Origin: Pontibacter aquaedesilientis
GTDB lineage: Bacteria > Bacteroidota > Bacteroidia > Cytophagales > Hymenobacteraceae
Direction of reading: 5' to 3'
Length of the DNA stretch: 64,000 bases
Assembly: GCF_014773225.1 (NCBI RefSeq)
Contig: NZ_JACXAJ010000001.1
Span: 1,098,658-1,162,657 of the forward strand
In this document: one piece after another, positions 46,828 through 56,891 of the stretch
Layout of the letters: each line of letters begins with the position of its first letter
How positions within the stretch are numbered: position 1 is the stretch's first letter
Translations under genes and position numbers: made by a program
Notes under the pieces: model-generated
Databases searched by the model: none
What the model was told of the DNA's origin: nothing
What the model saw: only the letters and a program-made list of their open reading frames with translations

Positions 46828-49065
46828 ATGAGTGAAAGTTTACAGCGTTTGCCTGTCCTGGAGTTGACGCCGGCATTTTACAGTTCCATTGTCCGCCATG
46901 GGTCCGAGATGATTACGGTAATTGACCAGGAGGGTACCTATTTATATGCGAGCGATTCGATTACAACGTTGCTGGGGCATCCGCAGGGTGCCTTGTTGGG
47001 CACTAACGTGATGGCACTGGTCCACGAAGAAGACCTGGGCATCACGGTTGGGGCGCTGCGGCAGCTCGTGGGCGGCGGCGAGAAGCAAATTTCCCTCCCT
47101 CCTTTCCGTTACAAGGCACACAACGGCTCCTGGCACTGGCTTAGCTGCGTTGCCACCAACATGCTCGACAATCCGGCGGTGCGGGGTATTGTCACCAATT
47201 CCCGCGACATCACGGCAAAGATGGAGGTTATCCGGCTGCAGCGGGAGAGCCGGGCTTATTACAAAGCCCTCTATTTTGATAATCCTGACCTGGTGGTAAC
47301 CCTGAGCACCACCGGAGAAGTGGAGTCCTGCAACAATGCCTTGTTTGAAATGACAGGCTACACACCCGAAGAGAATGGGAACCGCCTGTTTGTAGACTAT
47401 GTGCTGCCTCCCTACCGGCAGGAGTGCCTGCAGGTGTTCTCTGAAGCCCTGCAAGGCAAGTCCAGCACATTCCACACCCGGATTCTGAAAAAGCAGGGCG
47501 AAGAGCGCGACCTGCAGGTGACGGTGGTGCCCGTTATCCTCGATGGCAAAGTGCGTGCGGTGCAGTGCATTGCCAAAGACACCACCAGCGAAAAAGCCGC
47601 CAACAACCTGGTGAAGGCGCAAGCCCAGCAGCTGCACAACATCCTGGAAAGCATAACAGAAGCCTTCTTTGCCCTGGACAGTCAGTGGCGCTACAGCTTC
47701 GGCAACTCCGTTTTCGCCCGTTTCCTCAACCGCGAGATAGATGATCTGATGCAGCGCTGCATCTGGGAAGAGTATCCCTGGCTGGTAGGCAGTCTTTTTT
47801 ACCAGAAGTGCCACGAAGTAGCCGCAACCGGAAAATCAACCGTGTTTGAAGAGGAGATTTGCGAAATGGAAGTTATTCTCCGGTTTACGGTCTCCCCATT
47901 CGACGGCGGCGTCACTGTTTCGTTCTCCAATATCACGGCGCAGGTAGCGGCACAGGAAGAGTTGCGCAAGCTCTCGCTGGTGGCCAGCAAAACCAACAAC
48001 GGGGTGATCATCACCGACCGCGACAGCCACATCGAATGGGTGAACGAAGCTTTTACAACCGTAACGGGGTATACCCTGCAGGAGATCAAAGGGCGCAAAC
48101 CGAGCGAGATCCTGACAGCGCCTGGCACCAACCCCGAAGTAATCCGGGCCATCAGAGAGCAGTTAGCACAGGGCATACCAGTGCAGCGCGAGTTCCTGAG
48201 CCTCCGCAAATGCGGCGAACGCCTCTGGGCCGATCTCTCCATCACGCCGGTCCGCAACGACAGTGGCGAGATCATCAAGCATGTCTACATCCATACTGAC
48301 ATCACCAAACGCAAGCTGGACCAGGAGCACCTCCTAAAGGCAACCAAGCACCTATACCTGCAAAACCAGGACCTGCAGCAGTTCAACTACATTGTGTCGC
48401 ACAACCTGCGGGCGCCGGTGGCAAACCTGGTGGGCCTGTCTACCATGCTGCAAAAGCTCGACCGCCACAGCAACCGCTTTGATATGGGCCTGCAAAACCT
48501 CGAAAAGTCAGCCCGCAGACTCGACGACGTGATAGGCGACCTGAACAAGATACTGGCAGTCAGGACTTCGAATGAAGACGACGTACGCGAGCAGGTGGCA
48601 CTGGCCGATGTGACGGCAGAAGTATTGCAAAGCATGCAGCATCTGCTCGAGGAGTCCGGGGCGCAGGTAAGCGTCGACTTACAACCGACGGCCAGGCTGT
48701 GGGCAAACAAAGCCTACGTCTACAGTATCCTGCATAACCTGGTTTCCAACGCCATCAAATATAAATCTTCAAAGCATAGCCTACTCTTAGAGATCATAAG
48801 CGTAAGAACAGATAATGGCATCACCCTGCAAATAAGGGACAATGGCAGCGGGATGGACCTGGAGTCTGTGGGATCTAAACTATTCCAGCTCTACCAGCGC
48901 TTCCATCAGGGGCAGGATGGAAAAGGCATTGGCCTATACCTGGTGAAGATGCAGGTGGAAGCAATAGGTGGAAAAATAGAAGTGGAAAGCAAGTTAGGGA
49001 CGGGCACCACCTTTACCATACATTTTGAGAGCGCGCTCCATGATAAGAAAAGTATTCATAATTGA
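46828..49065 (+). CDS. Multi-PAS sensor histidine kinase
   Basis: A 745-residue cytoplasmic kinase without membrane segments. Four PAS regions are visible: SSIVRHGSEMITVIDQEGTYLY (N-terminal), NPDLVVTLSTTGEVESCNNALFEMTGYTPEE, ESITEAFFALDSQWRYSFGNS and NNGVIITDRDSHIEWVNEAFTTVTGY with its PAC part. The HisKA box has H525 (IVSHNLRAPVANL) and the ATPase has NAIKYKSS (N box), DNGSGMD (G1) and GKGIGLYLVK (G2). The TTG at 46780 gives a longer frame, but ATG 46828 fits better. The stop overlaps the receiver gene by 26 bp, so they are translationally coupled and probably partners. The signal is unknown. Confidence 0.88.
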   Translation: MSESLQRLPVLELTPAFYSSIVRHGSEMITVIDQEGTYLYASDSITTLLGHPQGALLGTNVMALVHEEDLGITVGALRQLVGGGEKQISLPPFRYKAHNGSWHWLSCVATNMLDNPAVRGIVTNSRDITAKMEVIRLQRESRAYYKALYFDNPDLVVTLSTTGEVESCNNALFEMTGYTPEENGNRLFVDYVLPPYRQECLQVFSEALQGKSSTFHTRILKKQGEERDLQVTVVPVILDGKVRAVQCIAKDTTSEKAANNLVKAQAQQLHNILESITEAFFALDSQWRYSFGNSVFARFLNREIDDLMQRCIWEEYPWLVGSLFYQKCHEVAATGKSTVFEEEICEMEVILRFTVSPFDGGVTVSFSNITAQVAAQEELRKLSLVASKTNNGVIITDRDSHIEWVNEAFTTVTGYTLQEIKGRKPSEILTAPGTNPEVIRAIREQLAQGIPVQREFLSLRKCGERLWADLSITPVRNDSGEIIKHVYIHTDITKRKLDQEHLLKATKHLYLQNQDLQQFNYIVSHNLRAPVANLVGLSTMLQKLDRHSNRFDMGLQNLEKSARRLDDVIGDLNKILAVRTSNEDDVREQVALADVTAEVLQSMQHLLEESGAQVSVDLQPTARLWANKAYVYSILHNLVSNAIKYKSSKHSLLLEIISVRTDNGITLQIRDNGSGMDLESVGSKLFQLYQRFHQGQDGKGIGLYLVKMQVEAIGGKIEVESKLGTGTTFTIHFESALHDKKSIHN

Positions 49066-49441
49066 TGACGATGAGATCAGCTTATACCTCACTTCCCTTA
49101 TACTTGAGTCAGTTGATTATGCGCAAGAGATCCATACTTTTATGACTGCTGACGATGCGTTTGCCAGCTTGCTGCAACTCCACTATTCCAACATGCCCGA
49201 GGTGATCCTGCTGGACCTGAACATGCCAACGAAGAGTGGTTGGGATTTTCTGGATATGCTGAGCATGTACGAAGAGAAGTTACAAAACAAAACCTGCATC
49301 TACATCCTGACTTCCTCTATAGCGGAGTGTGACAAAAGCAAATCCGAAACATACCCTCTGGTAAACGGCTTTCTGCACAAACCTTTGGATGAAGACAGCC
49401 TGGACCTTATTGCCAGGACCTGCCCCCGGGATCGGGATTAG
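49040..49441 (+). CDS. Single-domain response regulator receiver
   Basis: A 133-residue CheY-like protein without output domain. The acidic pocket is D9-D10-D11, the phosphorylation site is D59 (VILLDLNMP), the switch Ser/Thr is in YILTSS and the Lys is in FLHKPLD. ATG 49040 lies inside the last codons of the kinase gene. It probably passes phosphate on to a further partner, or acts by protein contact. Confidence 0.88.
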   Translation: MIRKVFIIDDDEISLYLTSLILESVDYAQEIHTFMTADDAFASLLQLHYSNMPEVILLDLNMPTKSGWDFLDMLSMYEEKLQNKTCIYILTSSIAECDKSKSETYPLVNGFLHKPLDEDSLDLIARTCPRDRD

Positions 49442-49453
49442 GGCAGTCGGGGC

Positions 49454-50530
49454 TTAACCATGCAGGGGAAGGCGCAGGAAGAAAACTGTACCGCCCTGCT
49501 CGCGACTTTCCACCCGGATGGTGCCGCCCTGCAGCTCTACCAGGTTGCGCACGATCGAAAGTCCCAACCCACGCGACTGTTCCCCTTTCAGGCCTTGTCT
49601 GCCTGCCGCCGTATACCTGTCGAACACATGGGGCAGCAAGTGTTCCGGTATCCCAATGCCGTTATCGCGGTGCTCCAGCAGCATTTCGTCGCCTTCCCTC
49701 CGGACCGAGATTTGAATACGCCCATCCGAGTGAGTGAACTTGATGGAATTGGAAATCAGGTTGATGAGTATCTGTGAAAACTTGACCTGGTCCAGTTCCA
49801 TCACCAGTGGTTCGGGTGGCAGATCCAGTTCAATTTGCTGACTGACGAGCAGGCCTTGCTGGTAGGGCTCTGTGATCTTGCGGACCGCCTCCACCAGATC
49901 AACCCGTGTTTTATTGACGTATACCTGCGGCGAACGCAGGTGCTCTTCGCTCAGCAGGTCATTGATCAGGTTGGTGCAGTTGCTGCAGGCATCTTCTATG
50001 ATGCCGGTAAACTTCGCCACTTCTTGCTTTGTGCTGTTCTGTACCTCCTCCCGCAACAGCCCGGCCACGCTCCGGACGATGGCCAGCGGACCACTCAGGT
50101 CATGCGACACCATCTCCAGCATGCTGTCTTTGCGTTGGGCAAACTCGGTGAGGTAGTCCTGATAGCGCCTTTGCTGGGTAATGTCCTCTATTACGCCAGC
50201 GACCGCCACCACGGCTCCTCCTTCGTTTCTGATCGGGTAGACATCGCAACAGACAAACTTCGTTTTTCCGCCTATTTCCATCCGGAAGGTTGTTTCCACC
50301 GGGGTGCCGGCCAACACTTGCTTCGCGTGCCGGTCCAGTGCATCCCGCTCCTCGGCTGCGAGCGGGTCGAGCAATATTTCGGGGTGTTGCCGGATTTGGT
50401 CTAAAGCAGTTTCCCAGATAGCGGCTACAGCGTCTGTCAACACCTCAAAATGCTGATGGGACAGGTTGTATTTAAAAAACGCTTTCTTGCTCTGTTGCCC
50501 TATCTGTTCGATCCACTTGTCTGTCTCCAT
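49454..50530 (-). CDS. PAS-domain sensor histidine kinase
   Basis: A 358-residue soluble kinase. A PAS-like N-terminal half ends in VDVYPIRNEGGAVVAVAGVIEDITQQ (read here as one PAC segment). The HisKA has H143 (LEMVSHDLSGPLAIV), and the ATPase has NLISNSIKFTHSDG, DNGIGIP and GLGLSIV. The ATG at 50530 (METDKWIEQIG) is preferred to an in-frame start 51 bp further upstream. It is convergent with the receiver gene, 12 bp between stops, so it may feed the same receiver; that is inference. Confidence 0.88.
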   Translation of the reverse strand: METDKWIEQIGQQSKKAFFKYNLSHQHFEVLTDAVAAIWETALDQIRQHPEILLDPLAAEERDALDRHAKQVLAGTPVETTFRMEIGGKTKFVCCDVYPIRNEGGAVVAVAGVIEDITQQRRYQDYLTEFAQRKDSMLEMVSHDLSGPLAIVRSVAGLLREEVQNSTKQEVAKFTGIIEDACSNCTNLINDLLSEEHLRSPQVYVNKTRVDLVEAVRKITEPYQQGLLVSQQIELDLPPEPLVMELDQVKFSQILINLISNSIKFTHSDGRIQISVRREGDEMLLEHRDNGIGIPEHLLPHVFDRYTAAGRQGLKGEQSRGLGLSIVRNLVELQGGTIRVESREQGGTVFFLRLPLHG

Positions 50531-50670
50531 GTCGTTTGCTTGTAATAGAAATAGTTTCCATTGGCATAATGCTATCCTCATTACGGCCAGGCAAACACGA
50601 AGTTCAATCGCGGTTTTGTAGAATATTACTTATCCATAACTTCGTTAAATGGTGGGAATTGCAAGCCCTT

Positions 50671-50737
50671 AAAACTAAAACTCTCAAACTCCCCAACTTC
50701 CAAACTTCCAAACTTTCTAACTTCCCTAACTCCCCAG
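50671..50737. repeat. AGTTAGAAAGTT-type repeat (copy 4), containing a stop codon
   Basis: On the minus strand GGGGAGTTAGGGAAGTTAG-type repeats supply the last residues (GS) and the TAG stop of the ABC-F gene at 50726. Confidence 0.85.
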
Positions 50738-52654
50738 CTTTTCTTCCAGTTCTTCCACTTCCAGCATCAGGCTCTCCCATTTCAGGTTGGTGGCATCGAG
50801 TTCTTTCTGCACAGCTTCGAATTTCTGGGAAGTCTCCTGCAGCAGGTTGGGATTGCCGTATACCTTGGGGTCGGCCAGTTGGGTCTCGTATTGGCCTAGC
50901 TCCTGCTCCAGTTGCTGCACTTTCTTCTCCACCTCGCCCAGTTGGCGTTTTACCTGCTTCAGTTGATTGTTCAGGGCGTTGTATTCGCTGTTGTCGCGTT
51001 TCGGTTTCGGCTCCTCTTTTTTGGCTACCGGCGCGGCAGCGTCTTTTTTCATTTCCTTCTCACGCTTCTCCTGGAAAGCCTCATACTCATGGTAAGTGCC
51101 CGGGTACTCTTTCAGCTGGAAGTCTTCAATGTACCAGATCTTGGTGGCCACATTTTCCACAAAGTAGCGGTCGTGCGAGATGATGATGAAGGTACCTTCG
51201 TACTGCTCCAACGCCTGGATCAGGATGTTGACCGACTGCATGTCGAGGTGGTTGGTCGGTTCGTCGAGCATCAGGAAGTTCGCCTCCGAGATCAGCGTTT
51301 TGGCCAGGGCCACACGGCTCTTCTCCCCTCCCGACAACACTTTGATTTTCTTGAACACAGCATCGCCCGTGAACAGGAAAGAGCCCAGCAAGGTACGCAG
51401 TTCGACTTCCGATTTACCCGAGCCGGCCTGTTGCAGTTCCTGCAGCATCTCGTTTTCCACGTTCAGGGCTTCCAACTGGTGCTGGGCATAAAACGACATG
51501 ATCACGTTGTGGCCCAGTTCCCGCTTGCCCTGAATCGGCTCTGTACCGGCAATGATGCGCAATAAGGTAGATTTACCTTTGCCGTTGGCACCGATCAGGG
51601 CGATCTTATCGCCACGCTCTACGTGCACATTGGTATCCCGGAAGATGATCTTGTCGCCGAAGCTCTTGCTCATGTGCTCGAGGCGCAGAATATGGCGGCC
51701 TGGCTGCACGTTAAACCGGAAACTGAAATTTACCTTGGCGGCATCCGGAGCCACGTCTTCGATGCGGTCCATGCGCTCGAGCTGCTTCATGCGGCTCTGT
51801 GCCTGTTTGGCCTTTGTTGCCTTGGCCTTGAAGCGCTCAATAAAGCGCTCTGTCTGCCGGATCTGGGCCTGCTGGTTTTCAAATGCGCCTTTCTGTATCT
51901 CGTTGCGCATCGCTTTCTCTTCTATATAAAAGCTGTAGTTGCCTGGGTATAGGTTCAGCTTGGCACCCGATACCTCCACGGTGATGTTGGTGGTTTTATC
52001 CAGAAACTCCCTGTCGTGCGATACGATGACAACCGCACCTTCAAAGCGCTCCAGGTACGTCTCGAGCCACTTGATGGAAGGCAGGTCCAGGTGGTTGGTT
52101 GGTTCGTCCAGCAGCAGCAACGAGGGCTTCTGCAACAGGATCTTGGCCAGCATGACCCGCATGCGCCAGCCTCCCGAGAAAGAAGCCAGCGGCTTTTGCA
52201 GCTCCTCCGTCGTGAAGCCCAGGCCCTCGAGTATGGCCTCGGCTTCGGCCTGCATGGTATAGCCTCCCAACGCTTCGAAGCGTTCCTGCAAGGCGGCCAG
52301 TTGATCGACCAGGTTGTCATGGAAGTTGTTCTCAAACTCCACCAGCACCCTGTCAATCTCCTTCTGCAGACTGATCGCCTCGCCAAAGGCCTGCATGGCC
52401 ACCGACAGAATACTCTCGTGCGTTTCGTAACTGAGCAGATCCTGATTCAGGAAACCGATGGTGGTTTCCTTGCTCATCTGAATGCTGCCACCGTCCGGCT
52501 TATACTCGCCCACGATAATGCGCAGCAGCGTAGACTTACCGGTACCGTTCAGGCCAATGAGGCCGATCTTGTCCTTTGGCTTGATGTGCAGGTTGGCATC
52601 CTCGTACATGGGGCGGCTGCCGAAGTGGAAACTGAGGTTATTGATAGAAATCAT
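50726..52654 (-). CDS. ABC-F family ATPase
   Basis: A 642-residue soluble protein with two ABC domains. Walker A: GLNGTGKST (about 34-42) and GANGKGKST (about 350). Signature: SFSGGWRMR and LSGGEKSR. Walker B: LLLLDEPTNHLD and FLMLDEPTNHLD. The linker (EEKAMRNEIQKG...KAKATKAKQAQSRMKQLERM) is the P-site tRNA interaction motif type of ABC-F ribosome factors, and a C-terminal coiled coil (about 545-640) recalls Uup. Such proteins act on stalled ribosomes or DNA branch structures; the exact subfamily is uncertain. Confidence 0.9.
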   Translation of the reverse strand: MISINNLSFHFGSRPMYEDANLHIKPKDKIGLIGLNGTGKSTLLRIIVGEYKPDGGSIQMSKETTIGFLNQDLLSYETHESILSVAMQAFGEAISLQKEIDRVLVEFENNFHDNLVDQLAALQERFEALGGYTMQAEAEAILEGLGFTTEELQKPLASFSGGWRMRVMLAKILLQKPSLLLLDEPTNHLDLPSIKWLETYLERFEGAVVIVSHDREFLDKTTNITVEVSGAKLNLYPGNYSFYIEEKAMRNEIQKGAFENQQAQIRQTERFIERFKAKATKAKQAQSRMKQLERMDRIEDVAPDAAKVNFSFRFNVQPGRHILRLEHMSKSFGDKIIFRDTNVHVERGDKIALIGANGKGKSTLLRIIAGTEPIQGKRELGHNVIMSFYAQHQLEALNVENEMLQELQQAGSGKSEVELRTLLGSFLFTGDAVFKKIKVLSGGEKSRVALAKTLISEANFLMLDEPTNHLDMQSVNILIQALEQYEGTFIIISHDRYFVENVATKIWYIEDFQLKEYPGTYHEYEAFQEKREKEMKKDAAAPVAKKEEPKPKRDNSEYNALNNQLKQVKRQLGEVEKKVQQLEQELGQYETQLADPKVYGNPNLLQETSQKFEAVQKELDATNLKWESLMLEVEELEEKLGS

Positions 52655-52916
52655 GGCGAATCGAAAAGCTGATGCACAAAGGTACTTATTTTAAAATATT
52701 CAGGCACCCCAAACAGCCCGTTCCGTTACAGACAAAAGCAGACGCCATACGTAAACAGATAGATAATTGAACCCTGAATGGCGAAGACCAATCCTATCTG
52801 TGACAAACGACGATCCTGAAGGTTAACATTATGCGCAGCGCTTCGTTGTATAGTGCTATGCTTGTTAAGAAGTCGTATATGTATGAATTGAAAGCGGCAC
52901 TAAAACTATTCTTTTT

Positions 52917-53468
52917 ATGATCGCGGTTACCTCCCTGCTAGACCAATCCCATTCTGATCGTGTGACTGAGCTGACCGAGCACCTGGACAGGAAATTTGGC
53001 CTCAGCGAGGTCAAGCTCACCCCCTACCCGCATCTGACGCTCCTGACAGCCGAGATTCCGGATATGGAGGAACTGCAGGAATACCTGGAGCAGACCAGCC
53101 GCGAAACTGAGCCTTTTACGATCCGCACTACTGGCCTAGGCATTTTTCCGGGCGAGAAACCGGTGATCTACATACCTGTGCTGCGCACGCCTCCCCTTAA
53201 CCAACTTCATACCCGCCTGCATCGCGACATTTCCGAAATGAGCAGCGAAATGGGCGTGTACTACAACCCCAACATGTGGCTGCCTCACATTTCGCTGGCG
53301 CTTGGCGATACCAGTCCGGATGTGCTCGGCCCGGTGCTCACGTTTCTGTTCAGCTACAACTTTAACTGGGAGATCAATCTGGACAACCTGACCATCCTGC
53401 AGAAGTGCGGCGATTTCTATCTCAAAGAAGACGAGTACAGGTTTGGGCGCAAAGAACTCACTGTCTGA
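52917..53468 (+). CDS. 2'-5' RNA ligase family (2H phosphoesterase) protein
   Basis: A 183-residue 2H protein: P-H39-L-T41 (PYPHLTLLTAEIP) and P-H124-I-S126 (WLPHISLALGD) are the two catalytic motifs. It acts, in related proteins, on 2'-5' or cyclic phosphodiester RNA ends. No signal peptide. It lies in front of a long gene-free stretch and is not obviously connected to the catalase gene. The other 2H protein in the window (30532) is longer and only distantly similar. Confidence 0.85.
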   Translation: MIAVTSLLDQSHSDRVTELTEHLDRKFGLSEVKLTPYPHLTLLTAEIPDMEELQEYLEQTSRETEPFTIRTTGLGIFPGEKPVIYIPVLRTPPLNQLHTRLHRDISEMSSEMGVYYNPNMWLPHISLALGDTSPDVLGPVLTFLFSYNFNWEINLDNLTILQKCGDFYLKEDEYRFGRKELTV

Positions 53469-53964
53469 TGTACTGGCACAGCCGGGTCAACAAAGGCAAA
53501 ATAAACCAGTGCCAGATCTGCCGACATCACGGTTTGCCTGCTACGCTCACCAGTTATTTTCTTAAACAAGCTTCCCTGATAGGTGCTTGAATTTTGCCTT
53601 CCTCCAAAACGGGGTTAAAGCTTTGTGTCGAAACTTTTCGCTTGTCATATTTCCTGACAGACAAATGCCACGCTTACAAAACTATTCTCTAAGAGGCTTT
53701 TTGATTTCTTCATTAGGCTGCAAAGGAGATTATTCTCAAGACCTGGGCATGGCACTTATACCTTCTAACTTTAAAATAGCCTCTAAGCAAAACATAATTT
53801 TAATTACGTAAAGTCAAATTTTTCCAACCCCGCATTTTTATAACCCGTATTGGTTGAGGTATAATTATTTACCCTATAAAGGCAGGCATCTGATCAGTCC
53901 CCGATGCTTCACCGCCATGAGCCATAACATTACTTACCTCTAACAAGCTATAACCAATAGAAAC
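53469..53964. other. Gene-free stretch before the catalase gene
   Basis: About 500 bp. A 74-codon frame at 53587-53811 has no family resemblance and is likely spurious. The last 150 bp are AT-rich and probably hold the catalase promoter, but I see no clear TAnnTTTG box. Confidence 0.5.
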
Positions 53965-56157
53965 ATGGAAGAAAAAGACAACAAGCAGGGTATGCCCATT
54001 AAAGTGGATGAAAACAGTAAAAACCAACAGTTAGAAGACTTTCGAGAAAACGGCCACGGGCAATATATGACGACTGATCAGGGAATACGCATCAACCACA
54101 CCGACGACTCCCTCAAAGCCGGTTCGCGGGGGCCTACGCTGCTGGAAGATTTCCACTTCCGGGAGAAAATGACACACTTCGACCATGAGCGTATGCCAGA
54201 ACGTGCCGTGCATGCACGTGGGGCCGGGGCACATGGTTATTTTCAGCCGTATGAGTCCATGGCAAAGTATACCAAAGCCAAATTCCTGAGTGACCCCAGC
54301 ATTAAGACGCCGGTCTTTGTGCGCTTCTCTACCGTGGTTGGTTCGCGTGGTTCGGCTGACACGGTGCGCGACGTTCGCGGGTTTGCCACTAAATTCTATA
54401 CCGAAGAAGGCAACTACGACCTGGTAGGCAATAACATGCCTCCGTTCTTTATTCAGGATGGCATCAAGTTCCCTGACCTGGTGCACGCCATTAAACCGGA
54501 CCCTGACAATGAAATGCCGCAGGCCTCTGCTGCACACGACACTTTCTGGGATTTTGCCTCCTTAATGCCAGAAACCACCCATATGCTGATGTGGGTACTT
54601 TCCGACAGGGCCATTCCACGCAGTTTCCGTATGATGCAGGGCTTTGGCGTGCATACCTTCCGGTTTATAAACGAAGCAGGGAAGTCTCGTTTTGTTAAAT
54701 TCCATTGGCGTCCGATGCTGGGCACCCACTCTATGGTATGGGACGAAGCGCAGAAAATGGCCGGCAAAGACCCTGATTGGCTACGACGCGACTTATGGGA
54801 AGCAATAGAGATGGGAGAATATCCTGAGTTTGAGCTTGCCGTGCAACTGGTAGAGGAAGAAGATGAATTCATGTTCGATTTTGACCTCCTGGACGCTACT
54901 AAACTCATTCCGGAAGAACTCGTTCCGCTGACACCAGTGGGAAAGATGGTGCTCAACCGAAACCCGGACAACTTTTTTGCAGAGACAGAGCAGGTGGCTT
55001 TTCACCCGGGCAACCTGGTGCCAGGTATAGATGTAACAAACGACCCACTGTTGCAGGGCCGCCTGTTTTCTTACTTGGATACGCAACTGAACCGCTTCAA
55101 CAGCACTAACTTCTCCGAAATACCGGTCAACCGGCCTGTTTGCCCGGTACACAACCATCAGCGGGACGGCTTTATGCGGCAGACCATCAACAAAGGCAAG
55201 ACAAATTACTGGCCTAACTCGCTGGGGAACGGCTGCCCGATGATGGCGCCAGAACATATGGGCGGCTATGTGCATCACATGGAGAAAGTGGAAGGCCACA
55301 AGATACGTGCCCGAAGCGAAAGCTTCAACGACCACTACAGCCAGGCTACCCTGTTCTGGAACTCACTGACCGAAACGGAGAAAGACCACTTGGTGGCTGC
55401 GGCCCAGTTTGAGTTGGGAAAAGTAGCTTCTAAAGAAGTGCGCAGACGACAGCTGGCCAATTTTCATCGGGTAGATCCACAGTTTGCTGCGCTGGTGGCT
55501 GTAGGCATCGGCGTTGAGGTGCCGATTGGCGCAGATTCAGAATCTACCGGCAACTACGAAGCAAATGCAGCTTCCCAACAAATGAAGAAAGGCAAATCGG
55601 TTAAGGAATCTCCTGCTGTGAGCATGGAGAAGAACAAGATCGAAACGGCTAAATCGAGAAAAGTGGCGATCCTGATCGAAGAAGGGTTTGAGTACAACGA
55701 AGTAATGCAAGTGAAGGAAGCCCTGGAGGCAGAAGGCGCACACGTCAAGATCATCTCCAAATTCCTGGGCAAGCGTATGTCCAGCACCGGACAGGAACTG
55801 GAAGTGGATAGCAGCCATGTGACAACCGCCTCGATCATGTATGACGCCGTGTATATACCTGACGGTGAAAAGAGTATCCGCACGATGATGCAGCTAGGTG
55901 ACGCACTTCACTTTATAAGTGAGGCCTTTAAACACGCGAAGGCGATTGCCACCTCCGGTTATGGTATTAACCTGCTTGAACGGGCATTTGTACTAGGCAT
56001 TAATTTCGCTGACCAAAACTCCGGAAACGTGGTGTCACACAGCGGAATTGTGACGGCTGGCAGCGATGCGGACGCCAGCGATTTTGCCAATAAGTTTATT
56101 GCCGCTATTAAAAAACACCGCCACTGGGATCGGGAAAAGTCAATGACCCCGGCATAG
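53965..56157 (+). CDS. katE: Large-subunit (HPII-type, clade 2) catalase
   Basis: A 730-residue haem catalase with the C-terminal flavodoxin/DJ-1-like domain of large catalases. The distal His is H83 ([14 protein letters not shown]), the distal Asn lies in GNNMPPFF, and the proximal haem Tyr lies in [12 protein letters not shown] (about 363-374). The C-terminal domain begins near residue 555 ([25 protein letters not shown]). It disproportionates hydrogen peroxide. A perfect terminator follows at 56191. It stands alone; no regulator is visible. Confidence 0.95.
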   Translation: MEEKDNKQGMPIKVDENSKNQQLEDFRENGHGQYMTTDQGIRINHTDDSLKAGSRGPTLLEDFHFREKMTHFDHERMPERAVHARGAGAHGYFQPYESMAKYTKAKFLSDPSIKTPVFVRFSTVVGSRGSADTVRDVRGFATKFYTEEGNYDLVGNNMPPFFIQDGIKFPDLVHAIKPDPDNEMPQASAAHDTFWDFASLMPETTHMLMWVLSDRAIPRSFRMMQGFGVHTFRFINEAGKSRFVKFHWRPMLGTHSMVWDEAQKMAGKDPDWLRRDLWEAIEMGEYPEFELAVQLVEEEDEFMFDFDLLDATKLIPEELVPLTPVGKMVLNRNPDNFFAETEQVAFHPGNLVPGIDVTNDPLLQGRLFSYLDTQLNRFNSTNFSEIPVNRPVCPVHNHQRDGFMRQTINKGKTNYWPNSLGNGCPMMAPEHMGGYVHHMEKVEGHKIRARSESFNDHYSQATLFWNSLTETEKDHLVAAAQFELGKVASKEVRRRQLANFHRVDPQFAALVAVGIGVEVPIGADSESTGNYEANAASQQMKKGKSVKESPAVSMEKNKIETAKSRKVAILIEEGFEYNEVMQVKEALEAEGAHVKIISKFLGKRMSSTGQELEVDSSHVTTASIMYDAVYIPDGEKSIRTMMQLGDALHFISEAFKHAKAIATSGYGINLLERAFVLGINFADQNSGNVVSHSGIVTAGSDADASDFANKFIAAIKKHRHWDREKSMTPA

Positions 56158-56190
56158 GCTTTAATGTTTATGATTGCTTGTTTGTTTAGA

Positions 56191-56226
56191 CCAAGAGCCA
56201 CGAGTTTCGCGGCTCTTGGTTTTTTT
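56191..56226 (+). terminator. Terminator of katE
   Basis: CCAAGAGCC and GGCTCTTGG pair around a 10-nt loop and are followed by TTTTTTT. Confidence 0.9.
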
Positions 56227-56239
56227 GTAGCAGGTTTGG

Positions 56240-56284
56240 CTATACCTATACCTATACCTATACCTATACCTATACTCTATACCT
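56240..56284. repeat. Hexamer tandem array (CTATAC)6
   Basis: Six perfect copies of CTATAC at 56240-56275, one inserted T, then another CTATACCT. Second array of the dispersed TATACC word; the first is at 30093. Confidence 0.98.
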
Positions 56285-56377
56285 GGCGTAGAGGAGACTT
56301 TGAAGTTACAGCAACCTGAGCTGTTTCATAGCTTGCCCTAGCCGGGCAGGCCCTACATTTTTTCTTGATAAAAAAAT

Positions 56378-56480
56378 CGAGGGGCCCTACCCCCAGTAGG
56401 CAAAAAAATCAAGACGCTCCAAATAGAGGACCCCTACCCTACTCGCTGACCGCTCTTTGTCGAGGGCCCCTACCCCCAAC
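56378..56480. repeat. CCCCTACCCCCA repeat pair
   Basis: TCGAGGGGCCCTACCCCCA at 56378-56396 and a near-identical TCGAGGGCCCCTACCCCCA at 56460-56478, in a block with a third partial copy near 56428. They are related to the core of the 56692-56759 and 44299-44366 repeats, in opposite orientation. Confidence 0.85.
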
Positions 56481-56608
56481 AGTGGAGCGTCGTTAAGTGC
56501 ACATGGCAAGTGCGTTTTGTTTCCTAGCAGGCGTGCAAGTTACTCTTGCAATGCGTGGCAGTTTATGTGCTACAGGGTTTTTACATTAGAACCGACAATG
56601 GCCGAAAA

Positions 56609-56671
56609 GTCCCCCTTAGAAGGGGGCAGGGGGATGACAATCGTTTATGAGAACTCCCCTCCTCGGAGGGG
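56609..56671. repeat. TCCCCCTT...AAGGGGGCAGGGGGATG repeat and GC-rich hairpin
   Basis: CCCCCTTAGAAGGGGGCAGG at 56611-56630 is a palindrome-like element; CCCCTCCTCGGAGGGG follows at 56655-56671. Relatives of the first occur at 61140-61164 and in decayed form at 61031-61062. Confidence 0.85.
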
Positions 56672-56691
56672 CAAGGGTAGTTATTCGTATA

Positions 56692-56759
56692 CGGAAATCC
56701 TGTTAATCCTTTAATCCTGTAAATCCTGGGGGTAGGGGCTCTCGAGAAGATTCAGACAA
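56692..56759. repeat. Dispersed repeat with AATCCTGTAAATCCTGGGGG core
   Basis: Intergenic copy of the 68-bp element that is also found inside the type IIG gene at 44299-44366 (about 63 of 68 bases equal by eye). Confidence 0.95.
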
Positions 56760-56891
56760 GCTGAAGTGAGCAGGGGAAATTAGGCAACTCCAGGTATAAG
56801 GTCCCTCTTTAAAATCGAATAACTGTCACAGGGTAAATTACCGTATTTCCCCCATTCATCTTATCTTTACATACACACCCTACACACGATC

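Noticed and set aside
56457..56714. 85-codon frame downstream of katE
   Set aside because: It is composed of repeat elements (SPLEGGRGMT, PPRRGKG are translations of the CCCCCTT and CCCCTCC elements).
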